Below, piece by piece: positions 1-5,521 of a stretch of DNA of 7,210 bases. This DNA comes from Candidatus Methanophagales archaeon (GTDB lineage Archaea; Halobacteriota; Syntropharchaeia; Alkanophagales; Methanospirareceae). The stretch covers positions 1-7,210 of the forward strand of contig JACGMN010000124.1 of NCBI GenBank assembly GCA_014061035.1. The letters run 5' to 3'. Numbering within the stretch: position 1 is the first letter of the stretch; each line of letters starts with the position of its first letter. The notes below the pieces were generated by a model. It made no database searches, was not told where the DNA came from, and was given only the letters and a program-made list of their open reading frames with translations. The translations under genes were made by a program, and so were the position numbers.

Positions 1-110
1 AAAAAAAAGATCATTTGAAGAATTACCTCTCTCTACCAGATTAATACCATTACAACAAACAATATTCATTAAAGCTGGGGAATCGACCATAAATCATAGT
101 CCTACATCCG

Positions 111-130
111 GCATCTTGCATCTTGCATCT
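111..130. repeat. 7-bp tandem repeat, three copies
   Basis: GCATCTT is repeated head to tail, with the third copy lacking its last base. It is non-coding as far as I can tell. It belongs to the pattern of very short tandem repeats seen throughout this window. Confidence 0.7.
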
Positions 131-276
131 CAACAGCTAAACAAATATAACTTTATTAATCCTATCCACATCCATCGCATAACTACCGTAACAATACCAT
201 CGAACCCTCTCTCCATCTTTATCTATGGCATTTGTAGGACTGAGCAATACCTCCCCCTTTTACTTCTCCTCCTATT

Positions 277-368
277 GCGTATAACGTTATGCGGACATAC
301 GAAGTCCCCGACCGAAGGGAGGGAATTTGGGCGTAGCATAGCGTAGCCGTATGTCCGCTGTTATACGC
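277..368. repeat. Long imperfect palindrome, attC-like fold
   Basis: The outer arms GCGTATAAC (277-285) and GTTATACGC (360-368) are perfectly complementary. The inner arms GCGGACATACG (291-301) and CGTATGTCCGC (348-358) are as well. Between the arm pairs lie GTTAT on the left and a single T on the right, giving an asymmetric internal loop. The 46-base terminal loop (302-347) contains GCGTAGC twice. Two paired boxes ending in AAC and starting with GTT, an unpaired asymmetric spacer and a variable loop are the layout of an integron attC site. The boxes GTATAAC/GTTATAC differ from the consensus RYYYAAC/GTTRRRY at one symmetric position. I do not see the usual extrahelical base in the inner stem. 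It could instead be a MITE-like element or a structured RNA. Confidence 0.6.
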
Positions 369-415
369 TATGATCATATCCTGTCCTCCTTCTACTTGCA
401 TTCAAATTGTTTCCT

Positions 416-435
416 CCGCCTCGTTAAGAAGGCGG
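416..435. other. Small GC-rich stem-loop
   Basis: CCGCCT (416-421) and AGGCGG (430-435) can pair around an 8-base loop. It lies 23 bases past the stop codon of the minus-strand recombinase remnant, where a 3' end would fall. There is no clear T tract, so calling it a terminator would be a guess. Confidence 0.4.
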
Positions 436-458
436 TAATTACAAATCCATCTTCTGTA

Positions 459-891
459 CTAATCCAAAGGACTTTTTATTTTACCTATATCTTTGTTGCT
501 CATATATGTATATATCTCTGTTGTCTTTGAACTCTTGTGCCCTAACAATTCCTGAATATACCTCAGATCAGTCCCACTTTCAAGTAAATGCGTTGCAAAA
601 CTGTGACATAGGGATTGAACACTTACATCTTTCCTTATTCCAGCCTTTTTGACTGCATCATTAAAGATCTTTTGCACCGTTCTTGTTGTAATATAAGAAT
701 CGGCTTTTTGACCAGGGAAAAGCCAATTCTCAGGTCGATGTGCTTGCTTTTAGATATAACTCCAGAGTCTCCATCTTCCTCCCTTTTGCTCCCTTTATGT
801 GAATTAACCTTCTCTCAGTCTCAATGTCTTCAGGCTTCACCTTCACCACCTCACTTACTCTTAATCCCGCAGAATATATAAACAAATACCA
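459..891 (-). pseudogene. Tyrosine recombinase (XerC/D-like) remnant
   Basis: Only the C-terminal catalytic half of a phage-type integrase is left. Read on the minus strand from 891, the first frame gives a core with the first catalytic arginine (SAGLRVSEVV) and the lysine region (IKGAKGRK). The frame then breaks near 748-751 in a run of four A (minus strand). Dropping one A joins it to a second frame with RPENWLFPGQKA, HSFATHLLESGTDLRYIQEL, LLGHKSS, the tyrosine motif TTEIYTYMS and the end KIKSPLD. About ten residues normally found after GRK seem to be missing (inference from the family). The expected HSLRHSF box reads QSLCHSF: the second catalytic His is Gln (615-617) and the Arg is Cys (606-608). 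The N-terminal DNA-binding domain is absent, with a stop codon at 892-894. This is a dead gene. Such integrases normally insert or resolve mobile DNA. Confidence 0.88.
875..882 (+). promoter_or_regulatory. TATA-like box of trm1
   Basis: TATATAAA is centred about 28 bp before the trm1 ATG at 907, the distance at which archaeal transcription would start at or next to the start codon. No Shine-Dalgarno sequence lies before the ATG, which fits a leaderless mRNA. The box is made from codons of the recombinase remnant on the other strand (the FIYSA stretch). Confidence 0.55.
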
Positions 892-906
892 TCAATATTT
901 TAAAAG

Positions 907-2103
907 ATGTTCTTCCAGATAACTGAAGGAACCACCCGGCTCGTAGTTCCACAGCAGCTCAACAGGTCTATATTTTACAACCCCAGGATGGAACTGTGCA
1001 GGGATATAGACATCGCGAGTATCGCAGCTTTTATCTCTTCACTACCTTCACACCCTCTTCCACTCACATACATAGATGCACTTGCCGGAACCGGTGCTAG
1101 AGGAGTGCGTCTCGCAAATGAGGTCAGATTCAATCTAAGTTTGCAGGTAGATATCAATGACCGAAGTACGCCAGCGTATGAGCTCATAAACCAAAATATA
1201 GCATTGAATAAAGTGGAAGACCGGGCAGTAGCACATAACAAGAATGCAAAGGTAATGCTACTGCAGAAAAGATACGATATTGTAGATATAGACCCGTTTG
1301 GCTCTCCTGTTCCGTTTCTGGACGCTGCTTGCCAGTCCGTGAAGCATGCGTTGTTAGTTACGGCGACCGATACCGCACCATTATGTGGCGCTCATACTGG
1401 TGGCCTTCGGAACTACTCTGCACAGCCGCTGAATACCGAATATCATGCAGAGATTGGTACACGTATCCTTCTGGGTGCAGTAACACGTGAACTTGCCAGA
1501 TATGACAAGGCGATACAGCCACTGCTCTCGTATGCCTCAGAGCATTTCATCAGGCTTATCGTACGCATAGAGAAAGGCGCGAAAAAAGCTGACGATAGTA
1601 TCCGCAGCCTTGGGTTCATCGCTCATTGTTTCTCCTGCGGCAATAGGTTCGCATTCTCGTATACCGATATGCTTGAGATGCGGCTGAGAAATATCTGTGA
1701 ACTCTGCGGTAGCAAAATGCGTCTCACCGGTCCGCTTTATATCTGCGCTATAAAAGATACTGCGTTTTCTGAAGAGGTATATAACGAACTAAGCGAAAGA
1801 AGCTCCGGTAAGAGAGAAGAAGCAATGAAGATCGTCCATACCTGCAGCCGTGAGCTGGATATACCGTTCTTTTACGAATATCATGCGCTCTGCAAATCCT
1901 TGAAAGTTCATCCACCGCCAATAATCTCGATAATCGAGGCTTTGCACTCTAACGGTTTCCTTGCAACAAGAACGCATTTCTCTTATACCGGAATCAAGAC
2001 AGATGCCCGAATAGATGAGATAAAATCGTGTTTGTTTGGGGGTTCAGGGTTCCGGGTTCACGGTTCACGGTTAAAAAACGAAGAACATAAGCCAGCAGTA
2101 TGA
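907..2103 (+). CDS. trm1: tRNA (guanine26-N2)-dimethyltransferase Trm1
   Basis: Trm1 transfers two methyl groups from S-adenosylmethionine to N2 of G26 in tRNA, at the hinge between D and anticodon stems. The 398-residue protein has the family landmarks in order: N-terminal ITEGTT, the YNPRMELCRD motif (24-33), the SAM-binding ALAGTGARG (58-66), the acidic VDIND (81-85), the catalytic-region motif DIDPFGSP (127-134) and the TAPLCGAH loop (156-163). In the C-terminal domain, two cysteine pairs (C241/C244 and C264/C267) look like a zinc site. The start at 907 fits both the family N terminus and the TATA-like box upstream. The family-like part ends near residue 377. The last 20 or so residues (GGSGFRVHGS and following) are read from a 7-bp repeat block and look like an accidental extension. 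The gene converges on taw1. Confidence 0.95.
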   Translation: MFFQITEGTTRLVVPQQLNRSIFYNPRMELCRDIDIASIAAFISSLPSHPLPLTYIDALAGTGARGVRLANEVRFNLSLQVDINDRSTPAYELINQNIALNKVEDRAVAHNKNAKVMLLQKRYDIVDIDPFGSPVPFLDAACQSVKHALLVTATDTAPLCGAHTGGLRNYSAQPLNTEYHAEIGTRILLGAVTRELARYDKAIQPLLSYASEHFIRLIVRIEKGAKKADDSIRSLGFIAHCFSCGNRFAFSYTDMLEMRLRNICELCGSKMRLTGPLYICAIKDTAFSEEVYNELSERSSGKREEAMKIVHTCSRELDIPFFYEYHALCKSLKVHPPPIISIIEALHSNGFLATRTHFSYTGIKTDARIDEIKSCLFGGSGFRVHGSRLKNEEHKPAV

Positions 2104-2179
2104 AGATAATGCGAAGAACTCCGAGCCGTGAACCCTGAACCGTGAACCGTGAACCGTGAACCCATGAACCCCGGACCCC
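2037..2179. repeat. Inverted 7-bp repeat block between convergent genes
   Basis: The left part (2041-2072) is built of GGTTCAC-type heptads inside the end of trm1. The right part (2128-2179) holds five GTGAACC-type heptads plus degenerate copies in the intergenic gap. The 19 bases at 2054-2072 are perfectly complementary to 2145-2163, with a 72-base loop that contains the trm1 stop codon. Because of the tandem units several pairing registers are possible. RNA from either strand would form a strong hairpin, so it could mark the 3' ends of trm1 and taw1. It may equally be a dispersed intergenic repeat of this genome. Confidence 0.85.
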
Positions 2180-2185
2180 AAGTAG

Positions 2186-3175
2186 TTACGAAACAAGAAC
2201 CACCCTACTTATCTCTGATTCATCTGTGACCGTATAGACATATCCTGAAGCTGTCAGCGCTTCCGCTATCTCGCGAGCAAAATCTCTCACCCTCGCATGC
2301 GCCGGCATTGATTCCCTGCTCAACCGTCTCCTTGAATATCCGATATGCATATACGCCTTCACCTCGATGAAATCAGGATTCGCTATCTTTAACAATTCCG
2401 CATAACCTTCACTATTCACCATATTCAGTCCCTCTATGCAAGTAATCCTTATCACCGTTCTTGTTCTTGTTCTCGTTCTTGTTCTACTTTTCTTCCTTCC
2501 CATCTCGTTGAGCGATTCGTTTATACGGGACCAGTAGTCTGCCTGTGAAACAATTCTATAAATGGCTTCGTCTGGTGCATTCAAAGATAAATATAACTGG
2601 GAAGGGTTTATCTTTCGCAGTACTGCCGGATTAGTGCCGTTTGTTACGACAAAAGTAGTCATGCCACGCGAATGGAACTCCTGGATCAGTTCATCAAGAT
2701 ATGGATAGAGCGTAGGCTCGCCAATGAGCGAAATAGCGACATGTTTTGGAATACTCGCTTCTTCAAATGCGGTTTTGCTCGTCTTCTCGGAGCCTTTAAA
2801 CCCTGATATGAGCCTTCTCTGCTCTTTTATACAACCCTCCGCTATCTCGTCAGGAGCATCCCAAACCACTGGCACCGGCACCGGCGCCGACACCCACACC
2901 TCTTCTTCTTCTGTACCCACGGTAAATGCTTCAAGTGGACGCCAGCAATGGAGACACATCTGGTTGCAGAAGATAGAGGGCGTCATCTGGATGCACCGGT
3001 GCGCATTAATGCCGTAGAATTCACCTTTATAACAATTTCCCTCGCCTCTAATAGACCGCCTCAACCACAAACACGTCTTCACCGCACTGTGTTTTTGCGT
3101 TCCTACGAAGTGGTATCCCTGTCTTTCCAGAGTTTTTTCCCGTTCCTTCGTGGTCATAGTCATAATCATAATCAT
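2186..3175 (-). CDS. taw1: tRNA 4-demethylwyosine synthase Taw1 (radical SAM)
   Basis: Taw1 builds the tricyclic 4-demethylwyosine base from N1-methylguanosine at position 37 of tRNA-Phe, using pyruvate and radical SAM chemistry. Numbered from the ATG at 3175 (329 residues), the radical SAM cluster motif is FCNQMCLHCWRP with C70, C74 and C77. Three more cysteines, C35 (KTCLW), C48 (GNCYK) and C61 (HRCIQ), are spaced by 13 as in the family and would hold the second 4Fe-4S cluster. Further landmarks are HSAVKTCLW, GFKG, SLIGEPTLYPYL, FVVTNGT, YLSLNAPD and EVKAYMHIGYSRRRL. The start is uncertain: TTG at 3181 and ATGs at 3175, 3169, 3163 and 3157 are all in frame in a hexamer repeat. The upstream DUF126 gene ends at 3178, so the genes abut. 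Two in-frame repeats add RT and PV runs. Confidence 0.94.
   Translation of the reverse strand: MIMIMTMTTKEREKTLERQGYHFVGTQKHSAVKTCLWLRRSIRGEGNCYKGEFYGINAHRCIQMTPSIFCNQMCLHCWRPLEAFTVGTEEEEVWVSAPVPVPVVWDAPDEIAEGCIKEQRRLISGFKGSEKTSKTAFEEASIPKHVAISLIGEPTLYPYLDELIQEFHSRGMTTFVVTNGTNPAVLRKINPSQLYLSLNAPDEAIYRIVSQADYWSRINESLNEMGRKKSRTRTRTRTRTVIRITCIEGLNMVNSEGYAELLKIANPDFIEVKAYMHIGYSRRRLSRESMPAHARVRDFAREIAEALTASGYVYTVTDESEISRVVLVS
2455..2484 (-). repeat. In-frame hexamer repeat in taw1 (Arg-Thr run)
   Basis: Five 6-bp units of GAACAA type (minus strand) encode five consecutive Arg-Thr pairs (RTRTRTRTRT). The run sits just before the conserved strand VIRITCIEGLNM, where relatives have a short turn. The unit length keeps the frame, so copy number could change without breaking the enzyme. 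Confidence 0.85.
2871..2894 (-). repeat. In-frame hexamer repeat in taw1 (Pro-Val run)
   Basis: GGCACC-type 6-bp units, two exact and two with one change each, encode the APVPVPV stretch after TEEEEVWVS. It lies in a linker between the cluster-binding region and the conserved WDAPDEI segment. Confidence 0.7.
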
Positions 3176-3183
3176 AATCAAAG
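3154..3183 (-). repeat. ATG-bearing hexamer repeat at the taw1 start
   Basis: Five 6-bp units (TTATGA type on the minus strand, the outer two with one or two changes) encode alternating Met and Ile at the N terminus. Each of four units supplies an in-frame ATG. The repeat also contains the TGA stop of the upstream DUF126 gene (3178-3180). The Met-Ile run has no counterpart in the family's conserved part, which begins at about RQGYHFVG. Confidence 0.85.
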
Positions 3184-3582
3184 TAATTCGATGTAGCCCT
3201 CGGTTCCATTCACCAACACCTCCTCGCCATTCTTTATCAGTTCGCCACTAATGGGGTCGATCTCAAGCGAATCAACTACTGGTATCTCTGCGATAATAGC
3301 GCCCGCAGCCACTATTGTATCGGCACGAAGGTTAATCATGGCACCCGGACTTTTTCTATGCTTCTTGAGCTGGTAAATTACATAAGAACCAACGGTTGAC
3401 CCTTTTCCGCCGGGAAATATTAAAACTCGGTCCGCTATGCTCTTTCCATAGATATTAAGTGATTTATCAACGATGATGCCAGTGAGCGGGTCAACAGCAC
3501 CGAGGAACGAGATTCTCTGATCTGTGATCAATACTTTTCCCGTAGCTACTCCTTTTGAGATACTTCTACCACTTATCTTCAT
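3178..3582 (-). CDS. Phosphomevalonate dehydratase small subunit (DUF126/AcnX)
   Basis: This 134-residue protein matches the DUF126 small subunit of the aconitase-X family. In archaea it pairs with a large iron-sulfur subunit to dehydrate 5-phosphomevalonate to trans-anhydromevalonate 5-phosphate in the modified mevalonate pathway for isoprenoid lipids. Seen here: the start MKISGRSISKGVATGK, FLGAVDPLTG (27-36), FPGGKGSTVGSYV (56-68) with the conserved serine S62, and TIVAAGAIIAEIPVVD near the end. I prefer the ATG at 3582, since family members begin with an MKI-GR pattern and a TATA-like box lies about 27 bp upstream. ATG at 3591 would add MNG. The large subunit is not in this window. A bacterial-type role (hydroxyproline dehydratase) is less likely given the setting. 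Confidence 0.88.
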   Translation of the reverse strand: MKISGRSISKGVATGKVLITDQRISFLGAVDPLTGIIVDKSLNIYGKSIADRVLIFPGGKGSTVGSYVIYQLKKHRKSPGAMINLRADTIVAAGAIIAEIPVVDSLEIDPISGELIKNGEEVLVNGTEGYIELL

Positions 3583-3602
3583 TCCATTCATTACATTACT
3601 CA

Positions 3603-3616
3603 GATATATATTATAT
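3603..3616 (-). promoter_or_regulatory. TATA-like box before the DUF126 gene
   Basis: An AT-only run (ATATAATATATATC on the minus strand) is centred about 27 bp before the ATG at 3582. It overlaps the stop codon of the broken FKBP gene (3611-3613). It would let the DUF126 gene and taw1 be transcribed without reading through from lysA. Confidence 0.45.
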
Positions 3617-4095
3617 TGTCTCGTCTGTCCCGTCTCTGCTGATAGAGATAAGTTTTACGTCAAAGACCAGCGTTTTCCCGGCAAGTTCATGATTGAAATC
3701 GATCACTACATCTGTATCTGTAACATTTATTATAGTATCATTATAGTACCTACATGCTCATGAATTGTAACGATCTTTTTTCCTACTACGGGAATGATAC
3801 CTGCAGTTGTCAATTTTTCGATCTGAATGGTCATGACCCGATTCGCACAGTGAGCGCCGTATGCTTCATCATAAGCGATTATCAGTCTTCTCTCCCCCCA
3901 ACAAGCCATGCCTACCACCCCGCGATCAAATCCTTCAATCATCTCACCGGCATCGACTGTAAATCCAAGCGGTTTGTACTCTCTTCCCAGATTGTATATT
4001 TCTGCTTCAACTGCAACCGATTCTATAGACGTGTCAAAGACGGTTCCGTCTTCCAGTCTCTCGCTGTAGTCTACCAGAATATAGTCACCTTCTAT
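3611..4095 (-). pseudogene. FKBP-type prolyl isomerase, frameshifted, no start
   Basis: FKBP isomerases speed up cis-trans flipping of proline bonds, and archaeal long forms also act as chaperones. The first frame (4095 to 3730) gives EGDYILVDYSERLEDGTVFD, then YKPLGFTVDAG, EMIEGFDRGVVGM and DEAYG of the FKBP core, and then the insert-in-flap part ending IVTIHEHVGT before a stop at 3730-3732. The next frame carries the rest: VTDTDVVIDFNHELAGKTLV and FDVKLISI, ending at 3611. An 8-bp direct repeat, ATTATAGT at 3729-3736 and 3740-3747, lies 11 bp apart at the break. Removing 11 bp gives one frame of exactly 158 codons. No ATG, GTG or TTG lies in frame before EGDY; ATA at 4093-4095 sits where the start should be. 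VDYSER replaces the usual VDYTGR. It follows lysA directly. Confidence 0.88.
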
Positions 4096-4124
4096 TGCCG
4101 TTAGAATTGCATCGGCATTTGATT

Positions 4125-5480
4125 TTAACGCTCAACCGCGCGCCTTTCCAACCGCTGAGGAATTATCTGGTTCCTTAACAGATCTTCAACTGTTTCTCTC
4201 GACCTTATCACATCTACCATACCATCGCAGACCAGTACTTCCGCGCATCTCGGGCGCCCGTTGTACTGCGAACTCATCGAGAACCCGTATGCACCGACAT
4301 CCAATATCGCGATCAGATCGCCCCTCTTCACTGGCCTTAACATCCGATCCTTCGCTATTATATCTCCAGACTCGCATACCGGACCTACTACGGTGGTTAA
4401 TACCGGCGCTGAAGCGGAATCCACGGCTAACTCGTGCTTATCCTCGCTTAGCTTGCTTAGCTCGCTTAGCTTATTTGCTACTATAACCTCGTGATACGCA
4501 CCATACATTGAAGGTCTTAAAAGCAGATTAAAACCCGCGTCTATCGCCACAAAATTGCTGTACGCTCGCTTAATAGTATTTACCCTACTGAGCAATATTG
4601 ACGCAGGACCAACAATAGACCGCCCCGGCTCCAATATCAATTTGAGATTTATGCCTAACGATTTCAACGTTGATTTAAAAGCCGGTAGTATCATCTCTGC
4701 CAGGTCTTCTGGTGTAGGTCCGGGCATCTCCTCCGTTTTGTTGTACGGTATGCCAAGTCCTCCGCCGAGGTCAACAAATTCAAGCTCAATCCCTCGATCG
4801 TACAACTCTTCTACAAGCTTCATCATCTTTTCTGTCGCTTCTTTAAATACGCTTATCTCCAGTATCTGCGAACCGATATGACAATGTATGCCTTTAATAA
4901 CGATATTTGGCAGTCTCTTTGCTTCTTCGTATGACTCGAGTATCTGCTGATAGGGCAGCCCAAATTTCGATCTGCTGAGACCGGTAGCTATCTTTGGGTG
5001 CGTATCCGGCGATACATCGGGATTCACACGTATAGCAATCTCCGCCTCTTTGCCTATCTCGACTGCTACCGCAGATAATGTCTGTAATTCTTCCAGCGAA
5101 TCCACAGATATTTTCACCTCTGATTCTACTGCATCTATTAGCTCATCTTCACTCTTTGAATTGCCGTTCATCAATACTTTATCCTTTGGTATGCCCGCTA
5201 ACTCTACTAACCGGAGTTCACCGCTAGAGAAGACATCTGCACCCGCACCTTCACTTGCCAATATCCGTAATAGTGCGAGATTACCGTTCGCTTTTACCGC
5301 AAAATATATCTCATTCTCAACCGTCTCAAACGCGGTCTTATAACTCCTGTAATTCTCTCTTATCTTATTCTCATCTGTTATGTAAAGAGGTGTTCCATAC
5401 TGCTCTGCAAGGTCTACTACGTCTACGCCACCGAAGATGAAATTGCCATCTCCACCGCCTTTTACTCCTGCTCGTGACAT
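4125..5480 (-). CDS. lysA: Diaminopimelate decarboxylase LysA
   Basis: LysA removes CO2 from meso-diaminopimelate to give L-lysine, the last step of the DAP pathway, using pyridoxal phosphate. The 451-residue protein has the fold-type III alanine-racemase-like barrel followed by a beta domain. Key sites: the PLP lysine K63 in YFAVKANGN, RVNPDV, SKFGLP, GIHCHIGSQI, the phosphate-binding DLGGGLGIPY, LILEPGRSIVG, the active-site cysteine motif GPVCESGDI, and DVGAYGFSMSSQYNGRPRCAEVLV. The start MSRAGVKGGG fits. TTTAAATATA (5491-5500) lies upstream, but only about 15 bp from the ATG, short for its own promoter. The gene is 41 bp downstream of pdxS. It is somewhat longer than usual, partly from an LSELSKLSE repeat near residue 340. 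Confidence 0.95.
   Translation of the reverse strand: MSRAGVKGGGDGNFIFGGVDVVDLAEQYGTPLYITDENKIRENYRSYKTAFETVENEIYFAVKANGNLALLRILASEGAGADVFSSGELRLVELAGIPKDKVLMNGNSKSEDELIDAVESEVKISVDSLEELQTLSAVAVEIGKEAEIAIRVNPDVSPDTHPKIATGLSRSKFGLPYQQILESYEEAKRLPNIVIKGIHCHIGSQILEISVFKEATEKMMKLVEELYDRGIELEFVDLGGGLGIPYNKTEEMPGPTPEDLAEMILPAFKSTLKSLGINLKLILEPGRSIVGPASILLSRVNTIKRAYSNFVAIDAGFNLLLRPSMYGAYHEVIVANKLSELSKLSEDKHELAVDSASAPVLTTVVGPVCESGDIIAKDRMLRPVKRGDLIAILDVGAYGFSMSSQYNGRPRCAEVLVCDGMVDVIRSRETVEDLLRNQIIPQRLERRAVER
4443..4469 (-). repeat. In-frame 9-bp repeat in lysA
   Basis: Three 9-bp units (CTAAGCGAG, CTAAGCAAG, CTAAGCGAG on the minus strand) encode LSELSKLSE. They lie between the YGAYHEVIVANK strand and the conserved TVVGPVCESGD motif, at a place where relatives are shorter. 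It is probably a surface loop extended by slippage. Confidence 0.85.
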
Positions 5481-5521
5481 CTCTTTCCCATATATTTAAA
5501 ATCCTGATTGTCTGCTACTGC

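Larger units (their letters stand above)
1..458. other. Gene-poor AT-rich stretch with repeats
   Basis: I see no convincing gene here. The open frames on either strand are short, cross the palindrome at 277-368 and resemble no family I know. One minus-strand frame starts with ATG at 88-90 and stays open for 30 codons to the left edge. It could be the start of a real gene, but nothing in it is recognisable and no TATA-like box precedes it. The stretch does hold a 7-bp triplicate repeat (111-130), a long palindrome (277-368) and a small stem-loop (416-435). Next to a decayed recombinase, it looks like the remains of an integrated element, which is an inference. Confidence 0.5.

Noticed and set aside
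1..90. Minus-strand frame open from ATG at 88-90 to the left edge
   Set aside because: Only 30 codons are visible, no family is recognisable, and no promoter or ribosome site precedes it.
116..401. Short frames on both strands (76 and 60 codons) across the palindrome
   Set aside because: They owe their length to the palindrome, have low-complexity runs such as poly-Leu, and show no family motif.
975..1241. 88-codon frame on the minus strand inside trm1
   Set aside because: It is the antisense shadow of well-conserved Trm1 motifs.
2041..2179. CRISPR array reading of the heptad repeats
   Set aside because: The units are 7 bp, directly abutting and in inverted halves; there are no 23-37 bp repeats with unique spacers and no cas genes.
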